Source: Spirochaetaceae bacterium
GTDB taxonomy: Bacteria > Spirochaetota > Spirochaetia > DSM-2461
Direction: 5' to 3'
Assembly (NCBI GenBank): GCA_016342385.1
Contig: JAEINM010000024.1
Span: 1 to 18,583, forward strand
Length of the DNA stretch: 18,583 bases
Below the pieces are notes generated by a model. The model did no database searches. It was not told where the DNA came from and saw nothing but the letters and a program-made list of their open reading frames with translations. The position numbers were made by a program, and so were the translations under genes. This document shows, piece after piece, positions 1 to 7,617 of this stretch. The stretch's first letter is position 1, and the number at the start of each line of letters is the position of its first letter.

Positions 1-1406
1 TCACCCAGATCTTCCAGATCCTCAAGACCTTCCTCATCACTGAGATCTTCGACCTCAACAGGTTCTGGTTTTCCTTTTTTTACAGGTTCGGTTGATGCGG
101 GTAAAACAGAACCTGCAGGAACTGTAAAATTAACATTTTTGAGGGCTTTCTGAAGGATTTGCTCAATCTTTTTCAGATCGAAATCTTTGCTCTCCTCTTT
201 TTCCTCTTTCTTTTTACTCAAAACTGAAATAATTTCATCCCAGTTATTATCTATTAGTTTATCAATATCCTTTTCTTCTTCTTTCTGAAAGCGACCAAGT
301 CCCTTTTTGAACTCTTTTCTCACCTGGTCTCTACGAGAACGCATATCCCTTTCCCACATATCCCAGTTTAAATCACTTTTATTATCAAGATATTCTATAA
401 GAAAATTTAACTGAAATTTCTTTATTCTCGATGCAATAACAACTGATTTATCCTGAGGGATATTTAATATCAGGAAAATAATGAGAAAAAAAGTTGAAAA
501 TATAAGCGTTAATAAAACAATAATAAGAATGGGATTGAGCTGGAGTTCTGATTCTTTTATAACAATCGAAATATTGAGGTCTGACAGGTATTTATAATCA
601 GTGATTTTCTTATTTAGAATAAAAAATCTTTCATTTGCCGTATCCGATGAGATAAGATGTGGTTGCTCTAAGTTACTCTCTTGTATCTCCTGCAATCTAT
701 CTTCCACTTCTGCTAACTGTTCTCTTTTTAAATCAATAAGAATCCCATTTGTACCAGATAATTGAATTAGACTATTTGAAGAGGAAAGACCTTTTGCAAA
801 AAGATATTCTTTAAATCCCGAAGAAGAGAAATAAATTAAAGCTAGGCCTTTATCCAACCCCAAAGAATCCTTCATCGGTATTTTATAAATAATTGAACTA
901 TTACTCTCTTTAAACTCAATAGTATTCTCTAAGGTTTTATATACAAGATCTTCATTAAAGTCCGAAGAATTTCTCCACAAGTCATAAATGATTCTTGAAG
1001 ATGTTGAACTACGGATATCATTCTTATCCGAACTGAAATGAATTTTCTGACTATCAGTTGTAAAATCTATGATTCTCAGATATTGAAAACCTTTTAATTC
1101 GTCTTCCAGAGAACCAACAATTTGATCTCTTTCAATTATATCTTCTGCTTTCTGATTTAACTCAAAAACCCGATGAAATGAGTTATTATTGAGAACAAGA
1201 GATAAACGGGAAAAATTTTCATTATTGTAATCCGTAAATAGATGATATATATCATCTATTCTTTCACGTTTAATTTCAATAATTCTCTGATTGTAAAATT
1301 TTGTTTCTATTGTTTCGAATAAACCGGTATAGCCGAGAACAATGAATAAGCCAAGGAGTACTATCGAGACAAGAAGACTGATTAGAAATTTGTGTATTGT
1401 CCTCAT
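1..1406 (-). CDS. Predicted two-helix membrane protein of unknown function, partial (3' end beyond window)
   Basis: I do not recognise this gene. The frame is open from ATG at 1406 to the window edge, 468 complete codons with no stop. Residues about 7-30 form a strong hydrophobic helix (LISLLVSIVLLGLFIVLGY) and about 291-316 a second one, so about 260 residues between them should lie outside the cytoplasmic membrane. That arrangement is typical of sensory proteins of the Cache or chemoreceptor kind, but I see no diagnostic motif. After helix 2 come a basic, charged, probably helical stretch (about 320-425), a short Ala/Pro-containing linker and an acidic Leu/Glu/Asp tail (EDLSDEEGLEDLEDLG) that looks like the start of a low-complexity repeat. 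No HAMP, kinase, GGDEF or methyl-accepting signature is visible in the part present. The ribosome site is weak: GGAG lies 13 nt before the ATG. It sits behind the terminator of the ribosomal operon, so it is probably transcribed separately. Confidence 0.8.
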   Translation of the reverse strand, partial: MRTIHKFLISLLVSIVLLGLFIVLGYTGLFETIETKFYNQRIIEIKRERIDDIYHLFTDYNNENFSRLSLVLNNNSFHRVFELNQKAEDIIERDQIVGSLEDELKGFQYLRIIDFTTDSQKIHFSSDKNDIRSSTSSRIIYDLWRNSSDFNEDLVYKTLENTIEFKESNSSIIYKIPMKDSLGLDKGLALIYFSSSGFKEYLFAKGLSSSNSLIQLSGTNGILIDLKREQLAEVEDRLQEIQESNLEQPHLISSDTANERFFILNKKITDYKYLSDLNISIVIKESELQLNPILIIVLLTLIFSTFFLIIFLILNIPQDKSVVIASRIKKFQLNFLIEYLDNKSDLNWDMWERDMRSRRDQVRKEFKKGLGRFQKEEEKDIDKLIDNNWDEIISVLSKKKEEKEESKDFDLKKIEQILQKALKNVNFTVPAGSVLPASTEPVKKGKPEPVEVEDLSDEEGLEDLEDLG

Positions 1407-1439
1407 TAATTCAAATTTACTCCAGAAAAAAAATTAAAC

Positions 1440-1479
1440 AAAAAAATAAGGAAGGATCTGATTACCAGACACCTTCCTT
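1440..1479 (-). terminator. Rho-independent terminator of the ribosomal protein operon
   Basis: On the minus strand an 8-bp perfect stem (AAGGAAGG with CCTTCCTT, 1472-1479 with 1448-1455) encloses an inner 4-bp stem TCTG/CAGA, and is followed within 2 nt by seven consecutive T (1440-1446). It lies 60 bp after the rplQ stop. Between the two is another perfect 7-bp stem (TTAGGAT/ATCCTAA, 1509-1515 with 1530-1536, 14-nt loop) without an adjacent T-run, which may protect the mRNA end. Confidence 0.85.
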
Positions 1480-1539
1480 TACATTATCGAACTTAAAAAA
1501 CATTTACCTTAGGATCTTTTAAATTAGAAATCCTAATGA

Positions 1540-2118
1540 TTATTTATCTGTTTCTTTTGCAGAAGCTTTTTTAACTGCTGTTTTTTTTGCAGGAGCTTTT
1601 TTGGCTGCCGCTTTTTTGGCGGGAGCTTTTTTCGCTGCCGCTTTTTTGGCAGGAGCTTTTTTAGCCGCCGCTTTTTCTGCAGAAACTTTCTTCTCTTCAG
1701 TTTTTTTAGCTACTTCTTTTTTGACAGTCTTTTTGGGTTCATCAGCTTCAGGTGTCTTTTCAGAACCTTCAACAAATTCAAGTATTACCATCTCTGCAGC
1801 ATCACCAGCTCTTTTACCAAGTTTAAGAACTCTGGTATAACCACCAGGTCTCTCTACAAATCTAGGAGCAATTTCTACAAACAACTTATTTAGTATAGCC
1901 TTGTCCCAGATCATCTTTGCAATCATTCTTCTGTTATGAACAGAATCAATTTTTGCACGAGTAACCATTTTTTCAGCAGTACGTCTTATTTCAAGAGCCT
2001 TTGCCTTAGTAGTCTTTACTCTTTCGTATTTCAACAAAGAAGTTACCATATTTCTATGAAGAGCTTTTCTATGACTGGATTTTCTTCCCAGCCTGTTAAA
2101 ACCTACTCTATTGTGCAT
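1540..2118 (-). CDS. rplQ: 50S ribosomal protein L17 with a long Ala/Lys/Pro repeat tail
   Basis: L17 binds 23S rRNA near the exit of the peptide tunnel in the large subunit. Residues 1-118 are the normal L17 fold, with the hallmark start MHNRVGFNRLGRKSSHRKAL and the RPGGYTRVLKLGKRAGDAAEM segment near 90-110. The family is usually about 115-130 residues; this protein has 192. The extra 70 or so residues begin with an acidic/basic linker and end in tandem AAKKAPAKKA units, a composition like histone H1 tails. Last gene of the alpha block: only 2 bp separate the rpoA stop from its ATG, and its ribosome site (AAGGAAGA) lies within the end of rpoA. A terminator follows. Tail function is unknown; additional RNA or DNA binding is my inference. 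Confidence 0.97.
   Translation of the reverse strand: MHNRVGFNRLGRKSSHRKALHRNMVTSLLKYERVKTTKAKALEIRRTAEKMVTRAKIDSVHNRRMIAKMIWDKAILNKLFVEIAPRFVERPGGYTRVLKLGKRAGDAAEMVILEFVEGSEKTPEADEPKKTVKKEVAKKTEEKKVSAEKAAAKKAPAKKAAAKKAPAKKAAAKKAPAKKTAVKKASAKETDK
1579..1668 (-). repeat. Three tandem 30-bp coding repeats in the rplQ tail
   Basis: Residues 151-160, 161-170 and 171-180 of L17 read AAKKAPAKKA, AAKKAPAKKA and AAKKAPAKKT. At DNA level the units are 30 bp each, differing mainly at third codon positions (for example gctgccgc versus gccgccgc). The near-identity points to recent tandem duplication, and copy number could vary between strains by slippage without shifting the frame. Confidence 0.9.
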
Positions 2119-2120
2119 GT

Positions 2121-3161
2121 CTAGTCTTCCTTATTCTTATCAAGTTTAATCGTATTCTTCAGTACACTGTAATCAGTCATACCAAGGCTTAGATTCCACT
2201 CTTTCAGCTTTTCTTTTATCTCCATAAGAGATTTTTTACCGAAGTTTCTTGTTTTAGCAATCTCATCTTCAGACTTACGGGTAAGATCTCCAATTGTCTT
2301 AATATTAGCATTTTTTAGACAATTACTGGATCGTACAGATAATTCCAATTCTTCAACAGGAGTAGCGAGAAGTTTTTCGATTTCTTCAACTTCTTTATCC
2401 ACCTCATCATCGGCAGCAACAATACCCTCATCAAAATTGATGAAAATGGTAAAGTGATCTTTAGCAATCTTTGCCGCTTCTGCCAGGGAATCCTGTGGCA
2501 TGATCGTTCCATCAGTCCAGATTTCAAAAACAAGCTTATCGTAATCAGACCTATGTCCGACTCTTGTATTTTCGATATTATATTTTACTTTTGTAATAGG
2601 CGAAAAAATTGAATCAACAGGTATAGTACCTACAATTTCAACGTATTTTTCGTTTATTTCAGCCGGAATATAACCTCGACCAAGATCAATCTGAATCTCA
2701 AACTCAAGGTTCGCACCATCCATCAGAGTACATAATTTTAAGTCTTTATTAGAAACAACTACGCCATCTTTTTCAAGAGCGGCAGCTGTCATCTCCCCTC
2801 CGCCTTTCCATTCAACGAGGATTGTTTTTTCTTCAAAATCCTCTGGTAGGCTGAGCTGAATCTGTTTAAAATTACTAATCAATTCCGGAGTATCTTCAAC
2901 AACTTCAGGTATGGACTCAAATTCACTTGAGATCACGTGGGAGTTGCCCTCTTCATTAAAACTTGTAATGCGGACAGCAGACACCGCATATCCCTGAATA
3001 GAAGAAAGCAGAATCCTTCGGAGAGTGTTTCCAACAGTTGAACCATATCCTCTCTCAAATGGATAAGCTACAAACTTTCCGTGATAAGGTGTTTCTTCAA
3101 CGTGTTCAAAAGTTATACCTTTTGGTCGTTTAAATCCCTTCAAGAGGTTTTTACGCGCCAT
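2121..3161 (-). CDS. rpoA: DNA-directed RNA polymerase subunit alpha
   Basis: Alpha dimerises to start assembly of core RNA polymerase and its C-terminal domain contacts promoter UP elements and activators. At 346 residues it is slightly longer than the Escherichia coli protein (329). The N-terminal domain carries the conserved FERGYGSTVGNTLRRILLSS segment (about 36-55). The C-terminal domain (from about 270) keeps the DNA-contacting residues: R277, N280 and C281 in SVRSSNCL, corresponding to R265, N268 and C269, and the GKKS motif near 308. An acidic linker (EVDKEVEEIEKLL) joins the two. A basic/acidic tail of about 15 residues follows the usual end SLGM. The start is supported by AAGGAG 6 nt upstream. 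It is preceded by a 115-bp spacer and followed 2 bp later by rplQ. Confidence 0.99.
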   Translation of the reverse strand: MARKNLLKGFKRPKGITFEHVEETPYHGKFVAYPFERGYGSTVGNTLRRILLSSIQGYAVSAVRITSFNEEGNSHVISSEFESIPEVVEDTPELISNFKQIQLSLPEDFEEKTILVEWKGGGEMTAAALEKDGVVVSNKDLKLCTLMDGANLEFEIQIDLGRGYIPAEINEKYVEIVGTIPVDSIFSPITKVKYNIENTRVGHRSDYDKLVFEIWTDGTIMPQDSLAEAAKIAKDHFTIFINFDEGIVAADDEVDKEVEEIEKLLATPVEELELSVRSSNCLKNANIKTIGDLTRKSEDEIAKTRNFGKKSLMEIKEKLKEWNLSLGMTDYSVLKNTIKLDKNKED

Positions 3162-3276
3162 TTCTGCTCCTTATGCAGGACCTGTTAAAGATCCATGTTT
3201 CTACAAATCAACAATAATCAGGTTAATAAAAGGCAGGGAGCTACACCTGACAAAGTAGGTCCCTTTTGCCCCGACA
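3162..3276 (-). promoter_or_regulatory. rpsK-rpoA leader region: possible internal promoter and foldable leader
   Basis: This is the largest gap inside the alpha block and occupies the place where many bacteria carry rpsD. A weak sigma70-like match, TTGTCA (3248-3253) with 17 bp to TTTATT (3225-3230), could be an internal promoter. The spacer can also fold: GGGACCT just after the rpsK stop can pair with AGGTCCT near the rpoA ribosome site, and GCTCC can pair with GGAGC of the Shine-Dalgarno itself, which would hide it. No single hairpin is strong and there is no terminator-like T-run. Seen pairing potential; regulation is inference. Confidence 0.3.
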
Positions 3277-3663
3277 TTATACTCTTCTGGTCTTTTTAGG
3301 TCTGCATCCATTGTGAGGAATTGGAGTAATATCAGAAATAGATTTCACTCTTAATCCCAATGCGCCAAGAGATCTAATAGCAGATTCTCTGCCGACTCCG
3401 GGACCTTTTACAAAAACGTTAACTTCTCTCAGACCAAAGTCCTTGGCTCTATTTGTAGCAGTTTCTGCTGTAGACTGAGCTGCAAAAGGAGTTGACTTCT
3501 TGGCACCTTTGAATCCCAAAGATCCAGCACTACACCAAGACAATGCATCACCTTTGAGGTCTGTTATTGTAACAATAGTATTATTAAAAGTTGCCTGAAT
3601 ATAGACATTCCCTTCATATACTGTTTTTTTGTCTTTTCTTTTCTTTACTTTAGCCTTAGCCAT
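3277..3663 (-). CDS. rpsK: 30S ribosomal protein S11
   Basis: S11 sits on the platform of the small subunit, near the E site and the mRNA exit. Its 128 residues are the usual length, with a basic N-terminal extension (MAKAKVKKRKDKKTVYEG), the conserved NNTIVTITD strand, the FKGAKKSTPFAAQ segment and the universal basic C-terminus HNGCRPKKTRRV that reaches into the rRNA. It lies 15 bp after rpsM, in the same order as other alpha operons, and is followed by a 115-bp spacer before rpoA. TAA stop. Confidence 0.99.
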   Translation of the reverse strand: MAKAKVKKRKDKKTVYEGNVYIQATFNNTIVTITDLKGDALSWCSAGSLGFKGAKKSTPFAAQSTAETATNRAKDFGLREVNVFVKGPGVGRESAIRSLGALGLRVKSISDITPIPHNGCRPKKTRRV

Positions 3664-3678
3664 TAACTAACCCCCAGC

Positions 3679-4044
3679 CTATTTCTTTTTCTTGGCAACG
3701 GTTTTTACTTTACCTTTTCTGGTACGAGCGTTAGTCTTCGTTCTCTGTCCGCGGACGGGAAGACCTCTTCTATGCCGTAAACCTCGATAACAGCCGATAT
3801 CCATAAGTCTCTTAATATTAAGAGCCACTTCAGATCTTAATCGACCTTCCACTTTGTAATCATTTTCAATGATTTTCCGAAGCTTTGCAACTTCCTCAGC
3901 AGAAAGCTCCTTGACTCTTACGTTCGGATCAATTCCTGTTTTCTCGCAAATCTCTTTTGCAGAAGTTCTACCGATCCCGTATATGTATGTAAGAGCTATC
4001 TCTGTATGCTTGTTAGGTAAATCTATACCTGCAATCCTAGCCAC
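3679..4044 (-). CDS. rpsM: 30S ribosomal protein S13, GTG start
   Basis: S13 lies in the head of the small subunit and forms bridges to the large subunit, touching the P-site tRNA through its C-terminal tail. The 121-residue protein begins MARIAGIDLPNKHTEIALTYIYGIG, has the helix-two-turn-helix region, and the conserved RGLRHRRGLPVRGQRTKTNARTRKG core near 90-112 followed by a lysine tail. The initiation codon is GTG (4042-4044), supported by a near-perfect AGGAGGT whose first bases overlap the stop codon of rpmJ 11 bp upstream, which implies translational coupling. In E. coli this position receives S4 autoregulation; rpsD is not in this window. Confidence 0.98.
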   Translation of the reverse strand: MARIAGIDLPNKHTEIALTYIYGIGRTSAKEICEKTGIDPNVRVKELSAEEVAKLRKIIENDYKVEGRLRSEVALNIKRLMDIGCYRGLRHRRGLPVRGQRTKTNARTRKGKVKTVAKKKK

Positions 4045-4054
4045 TTACGACCTC

Positions 4055-4168
4055 CTACTTCTGTCTCTGTTTGTGCTTGGGGTTATCACAGATTATTCTG
4101 ACAACACCTCTTCGTCTTATGACTTTGCACTTATCACATATGGGTTTAACGCTTGCTCTAACTTTCAC
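4055..4168 (-). CDS. rpmJ: 50S ribosomal protein L36, zinc-ribbon type, GTG start
   Basis: A 37-residue ORF beginning MKVRASVKPICDKCKVIRRR fits L36, the smallest large-subunit protein, which stabilises the base of the L7/L12 stalk region of 23S rRNA. The four zinc ligands of the C+ form are present: C11, C14, C27 and H32. The start is GTG (4166-4168), read from AAGGGG 12 bp after the secY stop; no ATG is available in frame. It lies between secY and rpsM, its canonical place, although adk, map and infA that often intervene are missing. TAG stop at 4055-4057. Confidence 0.96.
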   Translation of the reverse strand: MKVRASVKPICDKCKVIRRRGVVRIICDNPKHKQRQK

Positions 4169-4180
4169 ACTAGCCCCTTA

Positions 4181-5512
4181 CTATAAATTCCTGGACTGCA
4201 ACTTGCCGCTTTTCACAAGACCGTCATGATGATGCATCTTAAGATGACCTTCAATCTGCGACATCAGATCCAAATCAACACCAACCATAATAATCAACGA
4301 AGTTCCTCCCATCAGGTATGCGACCTGTGTGGGAAAATTAAATAAATTAACTACGATAGAAGGTATCAAAGCTATCACTGCAAGAAACAATGATCCAGGC
4401 AATATTATTCTATACAGTATCTTAATCAAATACTGATCTATATGTTCGGAACGAATTCCGGGGATTGAACCCCCATTCTCTCTGATTGATTTTGCAATCT
4501 CGATTGGATTCAAAGATATCTGAGTATAAAAATACGCAAAGAAAACAATCAAAAGAGTATAAGCAATCATATACGGGCCACTGTTGGGCTTCATAATGGC
4601 TGAGAACTTAGCCCAACCCTCACTTGAAGCACCTAAAGAACCAGCTATCTGCAGGGGAAACGTCAGTAACGATCCGGCAAATATAACTGGAATTACACCC
4701 GAAGGATTTATCTTAAACGGAATATAGGTATTCTGTCCACCATACATACGGCGTCCAACAATTCTTTTAGCGTAATTCACTGGAATTTTCCGCTGCCCCT
4801 GCTGTTCATATACAATCAACGTTATTATCGTAATAAATAACAGTGCTGCAACAATGACAAAAACAGGGTTAAGATTACCGTTTCTGATCTCAAGATTGAG
4901 AACATTAATCCCGCCAGGCATTCTAGCAACTATACCGGCAAATATCAACAGAGAGATACCATTACCAATACCTCGTGCATTAATCTGCTCTCCAATCCAC
5001 ATCAACAACATAGTTCCTGTCGTAACAGTAAGCATTGCTATGATTGTGTATTTTATTCCACCCATGGAAGGGACAATTGCATTAGGAATCATGCGAGCAT
5101 AAGCGACAACTGCATAAGACTGAACCAGACAAACCAGTAATGTCCCATAACGCGTATATCTCTTAACTTTTTTTCTACCACCGTCTTCTTCAGACATGCG
5201 CTTCAACCCGGGAAAAACCAAAAGAAGAAGCTGCATTATGATAGAAGTAGAGATATATGGCATAATACCCAGCATAAAAATTGAAAAGTTTTTAAATGCT
5301 CCACCTGCGAAAAAATCAAGATACTCTGTTATACCCATAGCAGAACCTGAAGCTCCCTGAGCAGCAAAATAACTTTTGAGGACATTTATATCTATTCCGG
5401 GTATTGGAATCACTGCCCCCAGTCTGAATATCACAAGCATACTTAAGGTGAAAAGAACTTTTTGTCTAAGATCTTTTACCTTGAAAATGTCAACAACTGG
5501 ATTACTAGCCAT
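4181..5512 (-). CDS. secY: Preprotein translocase subunit SecY
   Basis: SecY is the channel subunit of the SecYEG complex in the cytoplasmic membrane, through which secreted and membrane proteins pass. The 443-residue length is typical, and ten hydrophobic segments can be picked out. Characteristic parts: the plug/TM2 region GGAFKNFSIFMLGIMPYIST (70-89), the cytoplasmic loop QGQRKIPVNYAKR (238-250), and the SecA/ribosome-binding loop GGSIPGIRSEH, whose R354 corresponds to the essential arginine R357 of E. coli. The tail is unusual only in ending with a His-rich KMHHHDG stretch. It is encoded 27 bp after rplO and 12 bp before rpmJ, so its synthesis is tied to ribosome production. Confidence 0.99.
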   Translation of the reverse strand: MASNPVVDIFKVKDLRQKVLFTLSMLVIFRLGAVIPIPGIDINVLKSYFAAQGASGSAMGITEYLDFFAGGAFKNFSIFMLGIMPYISTSIIMQLLLLVFPGLKRMSEEDGGRKKVKRYTRYGTLLVCLVQSYAVVAYARMIPNAIVPSMGGIKYTIIAMLTVTTGTMLLMWIGEQINARGIGNGISLLIFAGIVARMPGGINVLNLEIRNGNLNPVFVIVAALLFITIITLIVYEQQGQRKIPVNYAKRIVGRRMYGGQNTYIPFKINPSGVIPVIFAGSLLTFPLQIAGSLGASSEGWAKFSAIMKPNSGPYMIAYTLLIVFFAYFYTQISLNPIEIAKSIRENGGSIPGIRSEHIDQYLIKILYRIILPGSLFLAVIALIPSIVVNLFNFPTQVAYLMGGTSLIIMVGVDLDLMSQIEGHLKMHHHDGLVKSGKLQSRNL

Positions 5513-5539
5513 CTTTTATACCAACTATTCCTATTTTAT

Positions 5540-5983
5540 TTATTCAACCACAGTCCCACCGGCTTTAAGGATTTTTTCTTTCGCTCCGGCAGTCACTTTC
5601 TCAATCTCAACATCCAGTTTCTTATCTAATTCACCAGTTCCAAGAATTTTTATATTCTTCTCACCTTTTTTAATAAGACCCTTTTCGACAAGAGTTGCGT
5701 GATTTACTTTTTCACCATTTTGATAACGCTCGTTTAATAAACTGACGTTAACACCAACATATTCCACTTTAAATGGATGATTTGAGAAGCCTCTAGCAGC
5801 AACTCTTCTGAAAAGCGGCATCTGTCCACCTTCAAAACCGAGACGAGTTCCCCCACCTGATCTTGATTTCTGACCTTTGTGACCTTTTCCAGAAGTTTTA
5901 CCAGTTCCGGATGCTCTACCGCGTCCAAGAATCTTCTTACTTCTATTAGCCCCTTTTGGAGCTTTTAATTCAAACGCACTCAT
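5540..5983 (-). CDS. rplO: 50S ribosomal protein L15
   Basis: L15 is a late-assembling protein of the large subunit. The 147-residue sequence has the expected flexible glycine/arginine-rich N-terminal part (about 20-55, GRGRASGTGKTSGKGHKGQK and SRSGGG) that threads into 23S rRNA, followed by a compact domain with the GGQMPLFRRVAARGFSNHPF segment. Its ATG overlaps the TGA stop of rpmD by one base (TGATG), with GAGGAGAT upstream, so the two are translationally coupled. It is followed by secY, as in most spc operons. Confidence 0.98.
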   Translation of the reverse strand: MSAFELKAPKGANRSKKILGRGRASGTGKTSGKGHKGQKSRSGGGTRLGFEGGQMPLFRRVAARGFSNHPFKVEYVGVNVSLLNERYQNGEKVNHATLVEKGLIKKGEKNIKILGTGELDKKLDVEIEKVTAGAKEKILKAGGTVVE

Positions 5984-6177
5984 CAGCTGATCTCCTCAAC
6001 TTTAACCAAGTGAGAAATTGATTCTACCATACCTATGATAGATGGGGTAGCATCTTTTTCTACAACTGAATTAATTTTTTTAAGACCTAATGCTTTAACA
6101 GTTTTTCTCTGTTCCGGCTTTCGGCCGATTGTACTGCGAATCAATTGAACTCTAATTCTTTTACTTTTCTTAGCCAT
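5983..6177 (-). CDS. rpmD: 50S ribosomal protein L30
   Basis: L30 is a small large-subunit protein, absent from some bacteria but present here. I chose the ATG at 6177 (MAKKSKRIRVQLIRSTIG), giving 64 residues, close to the usual 58-62; an in-frame GTG 12 bp upstream would lie inside rpsE and add only MGLI. The GRKPEQRKTVKALGLKKIN segment is the family hallmark. The start lies 2 bp after the rpsE stop and uses a GGGG Shine-Dalgarno inside the rpsE coding end. The stop overlaps the rplO start by one base. Confidence 0.97.
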   Translation of the reverse strand: MAKKSKRIRVQLIRSTIGRKPEQRKTVKALGLKKINSVVEKDATPSIIGMVESISHLVKVEEIS

Positions 6178-6179
6178 AA

Positions 6180-6683
6180 TCAACCCCACAGTTCTTTGAG
6201 AGATTTTCCTCGGGAGGCAGCAAGCTCTTTAGCATCAAAAAGCTCTTCCAGACCGACAAAAACACTCTTTACTATGTTCATTGTATTTTTTGAACCAAGT
6301 GATTTAGCAAGAATATCCTTCACACCGACAGCTTCCATGACAGCACGGACAGGTCCTCCGGCTATAATACCAGTACCTGGTGCAGCCGGCTTCAAAAGTA
6401 CTGAAGCACTTTTGAAATTACCCATGATTTCATGAGGAAGCGTATTACCTTTAAGAGGTACGATTATCAGATTTTTCTTTGCTTTTTCAACACTTTTTCT
6501 AATAGCTTCTGAAACATCGTTTGCCTTACCAAAGCCAACGCCTACACGTCCTTTACCATCTCCAACTACCATCAAGGCAGAGAACGACATATTTCGTCCA
6601 CCTTTTACAGCTTTAGAAACTCTGTTCAGACGGATAAGTTTTTCAGTAAACTCTTTATCTTCTCTTTTTTCTTTATAAGCCAT
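6180..6683 (-). CDS. rpsE: 30S ribosomal protein S5
   Basis: S5 lies on the solvent side of the small subunit and helps decoding fidelity and mRNA unwinding at the entry channel. The 167 residues include the double-stranded RNA binding-like N-terminal domain with MSFSALMVVGDGKGRVGVG (about 32-50) and GKANDVSEAIRKSVEKAKKN, then the conserved C-terminal domain with GIIAGGPVRAVMEAVGVKDI (about 110-130) and SLGSKNTMN. Spacing is 10 bp after rplR and 2 bp before rpmD. Confidence 0.99.
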   Translation of the reverse strand: MAYKEKREDKEFTEKLIRLNRVSKAVKGGRNMSFSALMVVGDGKGRVGVGFGKANDVSEAIRKSVEKAKKNLIIVPLKGNTLPHEIMGNFKSASVLLKPAAPGTGIIAGGPVRAVMEAVGVKDILAKSLGSKNTMNIVKSVFVGLEELFDAKELAASRGKSLKELWG

Positions 6684-6693
6684 TCGAATCCCC

Positions 6694-7053
6694 TTAAAGC
6701 TCTATACCGACACTTCTTGCACCGTCAGCAATAGCCTTAACTACTCCGTGATACTTGTATCCGTTTCTATCAAAAACTACAGAAGAAATCTTAGCAGCTT
6801 TCAGTCGTTCTCCGATAACTTTTCCGAGTTTTTCTCCACCTTCAACTGTATTCTTTGTTCCTTTTAGCTCTGCTTCAAGGAGAGAAGCTGAAGAAAGAGT
6901 ATGACCGGCAACATCGTCGATAACCTGAACACTCAAACATTTGTTACTTCTAAAAACAGACATTCTCGGTCTTGCAGAAGTTCCACTAATATTCTTTCGA
7001 ACACGTTTTTTACGCTGCAGTCTCTTTCTATTTTTTTCTTCAATTCTTTTCAT
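6694..7053 (-). CDS. rplR: 50S ribosomal protein L18
   Basis: L18 binds 5S rRNA together with L5 and joins it to the large subunit in the central protuberance. The 119-residue protein has a strongly basic N-terminus (KNRKRLQRKKRVRKNISG), then PRMSVFRSNKC, and the conserved end FDRNGYKYHGVVKAIADGAR, all as expected. It lies 15 bp after rplF and 10 bp before rpsE, in the standard spc order. Confidence 0.99.
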   Translation of the reverse strand: MKRIEEKNRKRLQRKKRVRKNISGTSARPRMSVFRSNKCLSVQVIDDVAGHTLSSASLLEAELKGTKNTVEGGEKLGKVIGERLKAAKISSVVFDRNGYKYHGVVKAIADGARSVGIEL

Positions 7054-7068
7054 GATCTACAACCCTAC

Positions 7069-7605
7069 TTAAACGCCAGATTTACCAACTTTCCTGCGGA
7101 TAACTTCATTCTCATACTTAATACCTTTACCTTTATAAGGTTCTGGTGGTCTGAGACTTCTGATCTCCACAGCAGCCTGTCCGACTTTTGCTTTATCAAT
7201 ACCTGATACGACTACTTTATTGGTACCTTCGGTAGCAATAGTAACACCTTCAGGAACCATGTATTCAATAGTTGTCGAAAAACCGAGATTCATAAGAAGT
7301 GTATCTCCTTTTAATTCCGCTCTGTATCCGACTCCGTTGATAACCAGTGTTTTCTGAAAACCTTTAGTAACTCCCGTAACCATATTGTTTAAGAGGTTTC
7401 TGTAAAGGCCATGCATAGATTTAGCACGTTTTGAATCATCTTTTCTACTGACGACAACTTCTCCGTCTTTTATTTCAAACGAAACTTCCGGCTGAAAATC
7501 CTGAGACATTTCACCTTTGGCTCCTTTTACGGAGATTACATTTTTTTCTACTGTAACTGTAACACCAGATGGTACGGCTACAGGCATTTTTCCAATTCTA
7601 GACAT
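7069..7605 (-). CDS. rplF: 50S ribosomal protein L6
   Basis: L6 lies near the sarcin-ricin loop, where elongation factors dock. The 178-residue protein starts MSRIGKMPVAVPSGV and consists of two similar L6 domains. The family signature in the second domain is seen at PPEPYKGKGIKYENEVIRRK (about 152-171). The short C-terminal tail after RRKVGKSGV is normal. It is 12 bp after rpsH and 15 bp before rplR. Confidence 0.99.
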   Translation of the reverse strand: MSRIGKMPVAVPSGVTVTVEKNVISVKGAKGEMSQDFQPEVSFEIKDGEVVVSRKDDSKRAKSMHGLYRNLLNNMVTGVTKGFQKTLVINGVGYRAELKGDTLLMNLGFSTTIEYMVPEGVTIATEGTNKVVVSGIDKAKVGQAAVEIRSLRPPEPYKGKGIKYENEVIRRKVGKSGV

Positions 7606-7617
7606 AATGCTTACCTC

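Noticed and set aside
1406..1440. A promoter for the membrane protein (TTGTTT, 16 bp, TAAATT)
   Set aside because: The match is poor and falls in the T-tract and A/T-rich sequence of the terminator, where such matches arise by chance.
1601..1840. Plus-strand ORF rich in Ala/Phe opposite rplQ, looking like a membrane peptide
   Set aside because: It is the mirror of the lysine/alanine repeats of L17; the L17 frame is clearly the coding one.
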